Source: Branchiibius cervicis
GTDB lineage: Bacteria; Actinomycetota; Actinomycetes; Actinomycetales; Dermatophilaceae
Direction: 5' to 3'
DNA length: 64,000 bases
NCBI RefSeq assembly: GCF_042661605.1
Contig: NZ_JBHSWJ010000002.1
Span: 1,178,001 to 1,242,000 of the forward strand
The notes beneath the pieces were generated by a model, which searched no databases, had not been told where the DNA came from, and worked only from the letters and a program-made list of their open reading frames with translations. Made by a program: the position numbers and the translations under genes. Below are positions 1 to 9,175 of this stretch, piece by piece. Numbering within the stretch: the first letter of the stretch is position 1; each line of letters begins with the position of its first letter.

Positions 1-1
1 C

Positions 2-1042
2 TTGTTCGGCACCCGGGCGTTCATCGGCTTCCTGGTGAAGAAGGGTTACGGCCAGTTCATCCGCGACGACGGACCCACCAGCCACCACACCAAGCGGGGC
101 ACGCCGACCATGGGCGGCGCAGTGATCATCGGTGCAACCCTCGTCGGGTACGTCGTGGCGCACCTGGCTACGCTGACCGAGCCCAGTGTCTCCGGACTGC
201 TGGTCCTCGGGCTGATGGTGGGCCTTGGCGTCGTGGGGTTCGCCGACGACTGGACCAAGATCAGTCGTCACCGCTCCCTGGGCCTGAACACCTACCAGAA
301 GCTCGCCTGCCAGGTGGTGATCGCGACCGTCTTCGCCATCCTGGCCGTCAATTTCCCGGACAGAGGCGGGCGCACCGCGGCCAGCTGGCACATCTCCTTC
401 GTCCGTGACACCTGGGTCAACCTGGCGTTCGCGGGTACGGGCCTCGGGCTGATCCTGTTCATCATCTGGGCAAACCTGCTGGTGGCCGGCACCTCCAACG
501 GGGTCAACCTCACCGACGGTCTCGACGGTCTGGCGACCGGTGCCTGCGTGATGGTCTTCGGGGCCTACCTGCTGATCTGCATCTGGCAGTTCAACCAGAA
601 CTGCGAGTACGTCGAGACCACCAAGTGCTACAACGTGCGAGATCCCTACGACCTGGCGGTGATCGCCGGCTGCATCACCGCCGCCTGTTTCGGGTTCCTG
701 TGGTGGAACGCCGCGCCGGCCAAGATCTTCATGGGCGACACCGGGTCGTTGGCGCTCGGCGGCGCCCTGGCCGGGCTGGCGATCACCACCCGCACCGAAC
801 TGCTGCTGGTGATCATCGCCGGGCTCTTCGTCATGGAGGCCGCGTCGGTGATCCTGCAGGTGGGGTCGTTCAAATTGCGCGGCGGCAAGCGCGTGTTCCG
901 GATGGCGCCGATCCATCACCATTTCGAGTTACTGGGGTGGGCTGAGATCACCGTGACGGTACGGTTCTGGATCATCGCCGGGCTGTGCGTCTCGGTGGGG
1001 TTGGGTCTCTTCTACGCGGAGTGGGTCGTCGGTGCCTCCTGA
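2..1042 (+). CDS. mraY: MraY, phospho-MurNAc-pentapeptide transferase (5' partial)
   Basis: Integral membrane enzyme that transfers phospho-MurNAc-pentapeptide from UDP to undecaprenyl phosphate to make lipid I. The reading frame is open from the window edge and begins inside the first membrane helix, so roughly 25-30 N-terminal residues lie outside. Visible family motifs are RDDGPTSHHTKRGTPTMGG on the cytoplasmic loop, the catalytic FADDWTK, NLTDGLDGLATG, and the C-terminal APIHHHFELLGW. About ten hydrophobic segments follow. The 3' end overlaps the start of murD by about 10 bp, as expected for a co-transcribed dcw cluster. Confidence 0.95.
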   Translation: MFGTRAFIGFLVKKGYGQFIRDDGPTSHHTKRGTPTMGGAVIIGATLVGYVVAHLATLTEPSVSGLLVLGLMVGLGVVGFADDWTKISRHRSLGLNTYQKLACQVVIATVFAILAVNFPDRGGRTAASWHISFVRDTWVNLAFAGTGLGLILFIIWANLLVAGTSNGVNLTDGLDGLATGACVMVFGAYLLICIWQFNQNCEYVETTKCYNVRDPYDLAVIAGCITAACFGFLWWNAAPAKIFMGDTGSLALGGALAGLAITTRTELLLVIIAGLFVMEAASVILQVGSFKLRGGKRVFRMAPIHHHFELLGWAEITVTVRFWIIAGLCVSVGLGLFYAEWVVGAS

Positions 1043-2552
1043 ATCCGGAGAGTTGTGGCCGGTGGACCCGGCGTACGAGCCCCTGCACGGTGCGTTGGGC
1101 CTGACTCATCGCGACGCCGACTGGTCCGGGCTGTCAGTCGCCGTCATGGGCCTGGGGGTGAGCGGTTTCGCTGCGGCGGATGCCCTGCTCGAGCGCGGCG
1201 CCGCGGTGACGGTCCTTTCCAGTTCGCACACGCAACGTGAAGCCGAGCGGGCGCAGATCCTGGACGTGCTCGGGGCGCGGGTTCTGTTCGGTCCGGAGCA
1301 CCAGCAGACCCCGCCGCAAGGGACCAATCTCGTGGTCACCTCACCGGTCGTGCCCCCGACGCACCCGCTGATGGTGGCCGCCGACGCGGCGGGAATCCCC
1401 ATCTGGGGTGAGGTCGAACTCGCCTGGCGGATGCGGGCCCGTGAGGGAGCCGCACCCTGGCTGACGGTCACCGGCACCAACGGCAAGACCACGACGGTGA
1501 CGATGCTGGAGTCGATCCTGCGCGCGGCCGGTCTGCGGGCCGTGGCGGCCGGCAACGTCGGCCTGCCTATCCTCGAAGCGGTGCTGCACCCGCAGCCCTA
1601 CGACGTGATCGCGGTCGAGTTATCCAGCTTCCAGCTGTACTGGTCCCGCTCCATTTCCCCGGTGGCGTCGGTGTGTCTCAACGTTGCCCCCGACCACATC
1701 GACTGGCACGGCTCTTTCGAGGAGTACGCCCGCTGCAAGGGCCGGGTCTACGAGCGCACCCAGGTGGCCTGCCTCTACAACGAGCAGGACCCGCTGACCC
1801 GCGAGCTGGTCGAGCAAGCCGAGGTGGTCGAGGGTGCTCGCGCGATCGGGTTCACCCTGGGTATCCCGGCGGTGTCCATGCTCGGGGTCGTCGACGACGC
1901 GTTAGCCGATCGGGCGTTCGTCGAGGACCGCCGGCACAACGCTGCCGAACTGGCCCGGTTCGCAGACCTTTCCGTCGCCGGGGAAGATCCGGCGCCGCAC
2001 TACGTCGCCAACGCGCTGGCCGCGGCGGGACTGGCCCGGGCGTACGGCGTGCCACCCGTGGCCGTGCGCGACGGCCTGCGGGACTACCGCCCCCAACCGC
2101 ATCGCACCACCCACGTGGTCACGCACGACGGGGTCCGATACATCGACGATTCCAAGGCCACCAACCCGCAGGCGGCCGGTGCCGCTCTCGCGGCGTACGA
2201 CCCGATCGTCTGGATTGCCGGCGGCCAACTGAAGGGCGCCGAGATCGACGATCTGGTGGCCGCGTCCGCCTCGCGGTTGCGGGCGGCGATCGTCCTGGGC
2301 GTGGATCGTGACGTGATCGTGGCCGCGTTGCAGCGACACGCACCGGATGTCCCACGGCTGGTCATCGATGACACCGACACTGGTGCCATGGATCAGGCGG
2401 TGGCTATGGCGATCGAAGCCGCCCGACCGGGGGACACCGTGCTGCTGTCCCCGGCGGCCGCATCGCTGGACATGTTCGAGAACTACGGTGCCCGCGGCGA
2501 CGCGTTCGCCGCCGCGGTCCGCCGGGCGCTGGGACTGGACGAAGACGCGTGA
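1032..2552 (+). CDS. murD: MurD, UDP-MurNAc-L-alanine--D-glutamate ligase
   Basis: Cytoplasmic Mur ligase adding D-Glu to UDP-MurNAc-L-Ala. 506 aa. It has an N-terminal nucleotide-binding fold (VAVMGLGVSGFAAADAL, about residues 36-52), the ATP-binding P-loop VTGTNGKTTT of the central domain, the NVAPDHIDWHG region, and the C-terminal ligase domain with DDSKATNP. The GTG start overlaps the end of mraY. The stop TGA lies inside the GTGA that would start ftsW, so translational coupling is likely. The length is slightly above the usual 450-490 because of a hydrophilic N-terminus. Confidence 0.95.
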   Translation: MPPESGELWPVDPAYEPLHGALGLTHRDADWSGLSVAVMGLGVSGFAAADALLERGAAVTVLSSSHTQREAERAQILDVLGARVLFGPEHQQTPPQGTNLVVTSPVVPPTHPLMVAADAAGIPIWGEVELAWRMRAREGAAPWLTVTGTNGKTTTVTMLESILRAAGLRAVAAGNVGLPILEAVLHPQPYDVIAVELSSFQLYWSRSISPVASVCLNVAPDHIDWHGSFEEYARCKGRVYERTQVACLYNEQDPLTRELVEQAEVVEGARAIGFTLGIPAVSMLGVVDDALADRAFVEDRRHNAAELARFADLSVAGEDPAPHYVANALAAAGLARAYGVPPVAVRDGLRDYRPQPHRTTHVVTHDGVRYIDDSKATNPQAAGAALAAYDPIVWIAGGQLKGAEIDDLVAASASRLRAAIVLGVDRDVIVAALQRHAPDVPRLVIDDTDTGAMDQAVAMAIEAARPGDTVLLSPAAASLDMFENYGARGDAFAAAVRRALGLDEDA

Positions 2553-3801
2553 CCGCATCGACCGGCGCGGACAGCGCCGCACCGGCCGGGGGTTACGACG
2601 GGCGATCCGCGCGGGCTGGGAACGTCTTGAGTCGCCCGTCGCGCCCTACTACCTGATCTTGGGCTCGACGGTGTTGCTGACCGTCTTCGGTCTGGTGATG
2701 GTGCTGTCCGCATCCAGCGTGGAACTGCTGACCAAAGACCGCTCCCCGTATTCCGCGTTCATCAACCAGGCGGTCTTCGCAGGCTTCGGCGCGCTCGGCG
2801 CATTCGTGGCCAGCCAACTCACGTTGCGGTGGTGGAAACGGCTGGCGTTCCCGGTCTACGCCCTGGCCGTCGTTCTTCTGGCCGCGGTCACGCGGTTCGG
2901 CGTCGAGATCGGCGGCAACAAGAACTGGCTGGCTTTCGGACCGATCACCCTGCAACCTTCGGAGTTGGCCAAGTTGGCGCTGGTGCTGGTCGGGGGAGCG
3001 GTGCTGACCCGCAAACGCCCGCTCATCGCGCAGGCCCGGCACGCCCTCATCCCTTACGTGTTCCCGCTGGCGATCATCGCGATCGGTCTGGTGATGGCCG
3101 GCCAGGACCTCGGCACCACCCTGATACTCGGCTTGATCGTGGGCACGGCCCTGTTCGTCGCCGGGATGCGACTGCGGGTCTTCGGCGTCTTCGCCGTCAT
3201 CGTGGCCACGCTGGCCATCGTCGGCGTCGCCACCCGGGGCAGCCGGATGAGCCGGATCAGTGCCTGGGTCGGAAGCTGCAGTGACGTCCACGCGGACGGC
3301 TGCTGGCAGAAGGTGCACGGCCTGTACGCCATGGCCGACGGCGGCTGGTGGGGTGTGGGCCTGGGGGCATCCCGGGAGAAGTGGTCCTGGCTGCCGGAGG
3401 CCCACAACGACTTCATCTTCGCGATCGTCGGCGAGGAACTCGGCCTGCCCGGCACGTTGGCCCTTCTCGCGCTGTACGTGGCCCTCGCCTTCGGCTGCTA
3501 CCGCCTGATCGTGTTGTCCAAGGACAACTTCGTGCGGATCACCACCGCCGCGACAATGGTCTGGATCCTCGGCCAGGCCGCCATCAACATCGGCTCGGTG
3601 ACCGGGCTGCTGCCGATCATCGGTATCCCGCTGCCGCTGCTGTCCTCCGGTGGCTCCGCGCTGATCACCACCCTCGTCGCGCTGGGGATGTTGCTGTCGT
3701 TCGCCCGTAACGAGCCGGCGGCCAAACGCATGCTCGGTTCGAGGCCCAGCGTCCTGCGCAGTGCGATGGCCGTTCTTCCCGCGCGGGGGAAACGTTCGTG
3801 A
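2549..3801 (+). CDS. ftsW: FtsW, SEDS-family septal peptidoglycan polymerase
   Basis: Polytopic SEDS glycosyltransferase that polymerises lipid II at the septum. Family landmarks are GQDLGTT, the conserved GWWGVGLGASREKW loop, EAHNDFIFAIVGEELGL and IPLPLLSSGGSALI. A natural start is the GTG at 2549, which overlaps the murD stop as GTGA and gives a short hydrophilic N-terminus (VTASTGADSAAPAGG). That start is one frame away from the body. The run of five G at 2588-2592 needs one more G to join them (..AGG-LRRAIRAGWERLESPVAP..). About 417 aa after correction. I read this as a missing base rather than a real lesion. Its GTGA overlap with murG is intact. Confidence 0.88.
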
Positions 3802-4910
3802 CCGATGCTCCATCGGTCGTCCTCGCCGGCGGCGGGACGGCCGGACACATCTCGCCGCTGCTCGCCACCGCCGAGGCACTGCTGGTCGCCCACCCCGACG
3901 CCCGGATCACCGTGCTCGGCAGCCATGGCGGTCTGGAGGAGCGCATCGTGCCCGCCGCCGGCTTCGACCTGCGGTTGATCCCCAAGGCGGCGTTCCCTCG
4001 CCGGCCGGACCTGGACGCGGTGAGGTTCCCGGCCCGCTTGCGCCGCGCCGTACGCACCACCCGTGACCTTCTGCACGAGGTGGACGCGGACGCGGTGGTC
4101 GGGTTCGGCGGATTCGTCAGTCCGCCGGCGTTCCTGGCCGCCCGGCGCGCGGGGGTGCCGATCGTGGTCCACGAAGGCAACGCGATGCCGGGGATGGCTA
4201 CCAAGCTCGGCGCGCGGCTGACCGACCACGTCGCAACGACCTTCCACGCCACCGACCTGCCGCACGCCACACGGACCGGGATGCCGCTACGGCAACAGAT
4301 CACCTCCGTCGACCGGGCCGCGCTACGACCGGAGGCGCTGGCGCGATACGGCCTGGCCGACGACCGCGCGACCGTCCTGGTGACCGGCGGCTCCCTGGGT
4401 GCCAAGTCGATCAACGATGCTTTCGCCGGTGCCGTGCGCGGCATGCGTGCCGCCGGTATCCAGGTGCTGCACATCACCGGGCGGGGCAAGGAATTCGATC
4501 CCGGCGCGGGGGCAGGCGCGGACCCGGCCTACGTCGTCGTCCCGTACGCCGATCGCATGGAACTCGCGTACGCCGTGGCTGACCTGGTGGTCACGCGGGC
4601 CGGCGGCAACATGGTCTGCGAGGTCGGATCCCTCGGCCTGCCAGCGGTGTTCGTGCCGCTGCCGCACGGCAACGGCGAGCAGCGACTGAACGCGGCCGAC
4701 GCCGTCGAAGCCGGAGCCGCGGTGCTGGTCCCCGACGAGGAGTTCACGGCGGCCTGGATCAGCGCGAACCTGCCCGACCTGGTACGTGACTCGGCCCGGC
4801 TGGCGGCGATGTCCGACGCCGCGGCCGGTCAGGGCCATCAGCACGCAGCGGCCGCTCTGGTGGCCATGATCGATGAAGCGATCGGAGAGCGCAGCCATGG
4901 TGTTCGGTAG
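3798..4910 (+). CDS. murG: MurG, UDP-GlcNAc:lipid I N-acetylglucosaminyltransferase
   Basis: Peripheral membrane GT28 enzyme converting lipid I to lipid II. 370 aa. N-terminal GGGTAGHISPLLATAEAL, the H-E-G-N loop (VVHEGNAMPGMATK), GGSLGAKSIND in the second Rossmann domain, and the donor-binding TRAGGNMVCEVGSLGLPAVFVPLPH with NGEQRLNA are all present. The GTG start overlaps the ftsW stop (GTGA). Confidence 0.95.
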   Translation: MTDAPSVVLAGGGTAGHISPLLATAEALLVAHPDARITVLGSHGGLEERIVPAAGFDLRLIPKAAFPRRPDLDAVRFPARLRRAVRTTRDLLHEVDADAVVGFGGFVSPPAFLAARRAGVPIVVHEGNAMPGMATKLGARLTDHVATTFHATDLPHATRTGMPLRQQITSVDRAALRPEALARYGLADDRATVLVTGGSLGAKSINDAFAGAVRGMRAAGIQVLHITGRGKEFDPGAGAGADPAYVVVPYADRMELAYAVADLVVTRAGGNMVCEVGSLGLPAVFVPLPHGNGEQRLNAADAVEAGAAVLVPDEEFTAAWISANLPDLVRDSARLAAMSDAAAGQGHQHAAAALVAMIDEAIGERSHGVR

Positions 4911-6369
4911 GAACGACCGGTTCGACTTCACCGCTTCGCTGCCTCACCTGGCCGACGCCACGCATGTGCACTTCATCGCGATCGGCGGCTCCGGCATGGT
5001 CGGCATCGCCAAACTGTTCCTCGGCTATCGCCGCCCGGACGGCTCCGCGATCACCGTCACCGGCTCGGATCGCTCCGAGTCCGAGAGGGTTTCGGACGCC
5101 CGCGACCACGGGGCAACGGTCACCATCGGCCAGAGCGCCCGGACGGCACGGGAGCTGCCCGATAGCGCCTGGGTCGTGGTGTCGACGGCGATCCGTGAGG
5201 ACAACCCGGAGTTGCAGGTGGCCAGGGAGCGCGGGTTGCTGATCCTGCATCGCAGCCAGGCGATCGTCGTGGCCATGGACGGTCGTGATGCGATCGCCGT
5301 TACCGGCACCAACGGCAAGACCACGACGAGCTCCATCGCCACCGTGGCGATGCGGGCCTGCGGTCTCGATCCATCGTTCATCACCGGTGCGGCCATCGGC
5401 GGAATCGGCGCGAGTTCCGGTGCAGGGCAGGGTGATTATTACGTTGCCGAGGTGGACGAGTCGGACGGCTCGTTCGTCGTCTATCACCCGAAGGTGGCCA
5501 TCGTCACCAGCATCCGGGAGGACCACCTGGATTTCTGGGGCGACCTGGAGACGATGTTCGACGGCTACGTGGCCTTCGCCGAAACGATCCAGGACGGTGG
5601 CCTGCTGGTCGCGTGCGCTGACGAGGCCGGCTCCGCGCGGCTGGCCCGGATCGCCCGAGCGCGCGGGATCCGCACCGCGACCTACGGTCACGGACCCGAA
5701 GCCGACCTGCAGTTGACGCAGGAGTCGTTGGGGCCGGAGCATTGGGCGGCGACCGTGCGCTTCGCCGACACCGGTGAGGAGCACCGTATGCACGTGCAGA
5801 TTCCCGGGGCGGTGAATCTGATGAACGCTGCGTCCGTGGTGCTCGCTCTGTCCGAAGGACTCGGCGTCGCACGCGATCGTGCCGTCTGGGCCGTCGGTGA
5901 ATTTACTAGTGTCAAAAGGCGGTTCGAGCTGCGCGGCACCCCGCGGGGCATCCGGGTCATCGACGACTACGCCCACAACGCGGACAAGGTCGCTGCGCTG
6001 GTTCAGACCGGTGTCGCTACCAAGGGCGACGGCAAGGTGATCGCGGTCTTCCAACCCCACCTGTTCACCCGCACCCAGCGCTTCGCGCAGCAGTTTGCCG
6101 ACGCCATGGCGCCGGCCGACGTGGCGATCGTCATGGACGTCGCGCCGTCGCGGGAGGATCCGATTCCCGGCGTCACCGGTGCGCTGATCGCCGATCGCAT
6201 CGTGGGCACGAGGGCCATCTATGCGCCGACGGACGAGGCGACCATCCAGGCCATCCTGGAGCATGCAGAGCCGGGGGATCTGGTGCTGCTGGCCGGATCG
6301 GGCTATGTCACCACGATCGTGCCGCGGATCGTCGCCTCTTTGGAGACCGGGCAGCTCGAACCGGTCTGA
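4897..6369 (+). CDS. murC: MurC, UDP-N-acetylmuramate--L-alanine ligase
   Basis: Cytoplasmic ligase adding L-Ala to UDP-MurNAc. 490 aa from the ATG at 4897, which has GGAGAG about 8 nt upstream; an in-frame ATG at 4873 lacks a good ribosome binding site. Motifs are FIAIGGSGMVGIAKLF in the N-terminal domain, the P-loop VTGTNGKTTT, EVDESDGSF, SIREDHLDFWG, and DDYAHNADKVAAL with FQPHLFTRT in the C-terminal domain. In most actinobacteria ftsQ follows immediately. Here the next gene is on the opposite strand and is unrelated. Confidence 0.95.
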   Translation: MVFGRNDRFDFTASLPHLADATHVHFIAIGGSGMVGIAKLFLGYRRPDGSAITVTGSDRSESERVSDARDHGATVTIGQSARTARELPDSAWVVVSTAIREDNPELQVARERGLLILHRSQAIVVAMDGRDAIAVTGTNGKTTTSSIATVAMRACGLDPSFITGAAIGGIGASSGAGQGDYYVAEVDESDGSFVVYHPKVAIVTSIREDHLDFWGDLETMFDGYVAFAETIQDGGLLVACADEAGSARLARIARARGIRTATYGHGPEADLQLTQESLGPEHWAATVRFADTGEEHRMHVQIPGAVNLMNAASVVLALSEGLGVARDRAVWAVGEFTSVKRRFELRGTPRGIRVIDDYAHNADKVAALVQTGVATKGDGKVIAVFQPHLFTRTQRFAQQFADAMAPADVAIVMDVAPSREDPIPGVTGALIADRIVGTRAIYAPTDEATIQAILEHAEPGDLVLLAGSGYVTTIVPRIVASLETGQLEPV

Positions 6370-6379
6370 GGCGGCCCAC

Positions 6380-7035
6380 TTACCAGCGCGCCTGGCGGCG
6401 CCAATCCTCATCGGCGATGAGGTAGCCGTCCGCGATGAGGGCGGCGGCCAATTCTTCGCGCGTGTGCACCGCAACCCCGCTGTGGCGGTATTTGCGCCGG
6501 GCGGCGGCGATGTGCGTCTTCACGGTCGTAGGGGCCAACCCGAGGGAGCGCCCGATCGAGGCGGGTGTCAGACCTCGACGGGAAGCGTGCAGGCTGGCCA
6601 ACTGCAACTCGCGGTCGGTCAGGTGGGTACCGACGCGCGGCGTCGAGGGTCGGGCAACCGGACGTTCAGCGGCGTATTCGCGGACCGCTGCGGTGACGGC
6701 TTCGAGCGTGCCGGCCGGCTCCAGCCAGGCGGTCGCGCCTTCGATCAATGCTCGATCGCGCACGGCGGGGAGTAGACCGTGCCCAGCACGATGACGCCGG
6801 AGCGCTCCCGCACCAGGCTGCGCACCTTGAGCGCGAGGGGGACGTGGTCGTCCAGGTAGGCGTCCACAACCGCCCACGAGGGGGCGAAGTCCCAGGTGCG
6901 GACGAAGTCTGCCCAGGAGTACATCGCCGTGACGGCCGCCGGGGTGTCGGGGCAGGCCAGGCTTTCGCGAAGGGCCTCGGCGACGATCGGGCTGCTGTGC
7001 AGGATGACGACCCGCCGGGCGGACCCAGGCGTCAC
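6380..7035 (-). pseudogene. Response-regulator-like LuxR/NarL transcription factor, frame-broken
   Basis: Two minus-strand reading frames together encode one regulator. The N-terminal half resembles a receiver domain (RRVVILHSSPIVAEALRE, a possible phospho-acceptor Asp in WAVVDAYLDD, then LVRERSGVIVLGTVYSP). The C-terminal half has a LuxR helix-turn-helix (LTDRELQLASLHA ... GRSLGLAPTTVKTHIAAARRKY). They are joined if one base is missing near 6765-6776. GTG at 7035 is preferred as start because an AGGAGG lies about 9 nt upstream. It is divergent from a second LuxR-type gene and converges on murC with a 10-bp gap. The target is unknown. The deletion may be a sequence error. Confidence 0.7.
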
Positions 7036-7103
7036 CTCCGGGTGCTCCTCCTGCCTCACATCGCCCGAGAATAGCTGCGCCTCCCGTGTGATGAGATGGT
7101 CAC

Positions 7104-7718
7104 ATGTCGACTGGTGCAGCCCCACCGGAGGTGAGCGGACCGGTGGCCATCGCCAGCCAGATCCCGCTGCACTGCGACGTCCTGCGCGTTGCGCTGCGGG
7201 CCTTCCCCGCCCGGGTGGTCCACCCCTCGGAGACGGCGGACGCAGCAGACCACGTGATCGTGATCGACCGGCTCACCGACGATTTCGAGGCGTACCTGGC
7301 CGGCGCCCGCACCGGGCAGCTCCCGGTGGTGGTGTGGGGCGGCTATCTGCATCCGACCGGCGTGCAGGAACTCGTACGCCGTGGCGTGGCCGGCTACGTC
7401 TCCGGGATCGGCTCGCGCGATCAACTGGTGGATGCGGTCAGGACCGTTCGACTGGGCATGAGCTGGCTGCCGGCGCTGCCTGCGGAAACGCCCTCGGGAC
7501 TGACCCGTGGGGAAGCCCGGGCGCTGCGTGCCTATCTGATCGACTACCCGCGCGAGAGTCGCAGGCAGGTCGCGGCCCGGCTGGGCATCAGCGAATCGAC
7601 GCTCAAAGCGCACCTCGCCAACGTCCGCGGCCGGCTGGACGACTCGTCCGCGTCACGGCCCAGTCTGCGGCGCGCTCTGCTGGCCCGTGGCTGGTTGGAC
7701 GGACCTGAAGGACCTTGA
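7104..7718 (+). CDS. LuxR-type HTH regulator
   Basis: 204 aa. The N-terminal about 125 residues resemble a degenerate receiver fold (VIVIDRLTDDFEAYLAGARTG, LPVVVWGGYLHP, GVAGYVSGIGSRDQLVDAVRTV) without a convincing phospho-acceptor pocket. The C-terminus is a LuxR/GerE-like helix-turn-helix (YPRESRRQVAARLGISESTLKAHLANVRGRL). ATG at 7104 is chosen; the divergent partner starts about 70 bp away. The two proteins share architecture and probably arose by duplication. It sits directly upstream of the ftsZ leader, in the position normally taken by ftsQ. Regulation of ftsZ is a tempting but unsupported idea. Confidence 0.75.
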   Translation: MSTGAAPPEVSGPVAIASQIPLHCDVLRVALRAFPARVVHPSETADAADHVIVIDRLTDDFEAYLAGARTGQLPVVVWGGYLHPTGVQELVRRGVAGYVSGIGSRDQLVDAVRTVRLGMSWLPALPAETPSGLTRGEARALRAYLIDYPRESRRQVAARLGISESTLKAHLANVRGRLDDSSASRPSLRRALLARGWLDGPEGP

Positions 7719-7983
7719 CCTCGACTCAAGGCTTACGGTCGCGGAGGGCGGAAGGGCCTCGTAAGATCGGGCGAACCAACCGGAGAAACCGAGGAACTCC
7801 CGGCTGCGGTGTGTCGTCTGGCAAGGTCACCCTCGACCTCGCATGATGGTTGCAGCGCCGCGTCGGCCCGAAGTCTGAGGTTCGACCGGATGCTCAGACC
7901 CAGGGTCGTGCGTGATAGACCTGCACCACGCGCACGACTGCACGTTTCGCATCACTGACGCCCCACCGAAAGGCACCCCGGCC
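7719..7983 (+). other. ftsZ upstream leader, no gene seen
   Basis: About 265 bp without a credible reading frame between the LuxR-type gene and ftsZ. It probably holds the ftsZ promoters. A TAAGAT hexamer at 7762-7767 resembles a -10 box but no matching -35 is evident. GAAAGG about 9 nt before the GTG at 7984 is the likely ribosome binding site. Confidence 0.4.
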
Positions 7984-9147
7984 GTGGCCAATCCGCAGAA
8001 CTACCTCGCCGTCATCAAGGTCGTTGGCATCGGCGGTGGCGGCGTCAACGCAATCAACCGGATGATCGAGGTCGGTCTCAAGGGCGTCGAGTTCATTGCG
8101 ATCAACACCGACGCGCAGGCGCTGTTGATGTGTGACGCCGATGTGAAGCTGGAAGTGGGTCGCGAACTCACCCGTGGCCTGGGCGCCGGTGCCGACCCCG
8201 AGGTGGGCAAGAAGGCCGCCGAGGACCACGCCGAGGACATCGAGGACGTGCTCAAGGGTGCGGACATGGTCTTCGTGACCGCAGGCGAAGGCGGCGGCAC
8301 CGGCACCGGTGGCGCGCCGGTCGTGGCCCGGATCGCCCGCGGTCTGGGTGCCCTCACCATCGGCGTCGTCACCCGCCCCTTCACCTTCGAGGGCCGGCGC
8401 CGCGCCAACCAGGCCGACACCGGCATCAGTGCGCTGCGCGAAGAGGTCGACACCCTCATCGTCATCCCCAACGACCGGCTGTTGTCGATCAGCGACCGCA
8501 ACATCTCCATGCTCGATGCCTTCCACAGCGCCGACCAGGTGCTGTTGTCGGGTGTGCAGGGCATCACCGACCTGATCACCACCCCCGGACTGATCAACCT
8601 CGACTTCGCCGACGTCAAGTCCGTGATGCAGGGGGCCGGGTCGGCCCTGATGGGCATCGGATCGGCGCGCGGGGACGACCGGGCGATCAAGGCCGCCGAA
8701 CTGGCCATCTCCTCCCCGCTGCTCGAAGCCAGTATCGACGGCGCACAGGGCGTCCTGTTGTCCGTGCAGGGTGGCAGCGACCTCGGGTTGTTCGAGATCA
8801 ACGAAGCAGCGCGTCTTGTGCAAGAGGCCGCCCATCCCGAGGCCAACATCATCTTCGGAGCGGTCATCGACGATGCGCTGGGCGACGAGGTGCGGGTCAC
8901 CGTGATCGCGGCCGGATTCGACGGCGGTTCACCGCAGCGACGCGCTGACGACCGCGCCCTCGGTCAGATCCAGAGTGCCTCGCGTGCTGCGGAGCCCCCG
9001 GCTGCGGCTGCGCAGCCACCGGTCGTCCCGGTCGAGCCCGCCGGCCAGGACAGTGCACCGCCGCAGAGCGCGCCCGGTGTGGTCCCCCCGAACGAGGTCA
9101 CTTTCGATGACCGGCCGGACCTGGACGTTCCCGACTTCTTGAAATGA
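7984..9147 (+). CDS. ftsZ: FtsZ, cell-division tubulin homologue
   Basis: GTPase that forms the Z-ring. 387 aa from GTG 7984 (start VANPQNYLAVIKVVGIGGGG); an upstream in-frame extension is not typical of the family. It has the nucleotide-binding GIGGGGVNAINRMI, the tubulin signature GEGGGTGTGGAPVVA, and NADFADVK-like LDFADVKSVMQGAG. A Pro/Ala-rich linker separates the GTPase core from the conserved C-terminal tail DRPDLDVPDFLK, which in actinobacteria contacts SepF and FtsW. sepF is three genes downstream. Confidence 0.97.
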   Translation: MANPQNYLAVIKVVGIGGGGVNAINRMIEVGLKGVEFIAINTDAQALLMCDADVKLEVGRELTRGLGAGADPEVGKKAAEDHAEDIEDVLKGADMVFVTAGEGGGTGTGGAPVVARIARGLGALTIGVVTRPFTFEGRRRANQADTGISALREEVDTLIVIPNDRLLSISDRNISMLDAFHSADQVLLSGVQGITDLITTPGLINLDFADVKSVMQGAGSALMGIGSARGDDRAIKAAELAISSPLLEASIDGAQGVLLSVQGGSDLGLFEINEAARLVQEAAHPEANIIFGAVIDDALGDEVRVTVIAAGFDGGSPQRRADDRALGQIQSASRAAEPPAAAAQPPVVPVEPAGQDSAPPQSAPGVVPPNEVTFDDRPDLDVPDFLK

Positions 9148-9175
9148 CCCCGTCGCCGGCGGTTGGCTGACGGCC

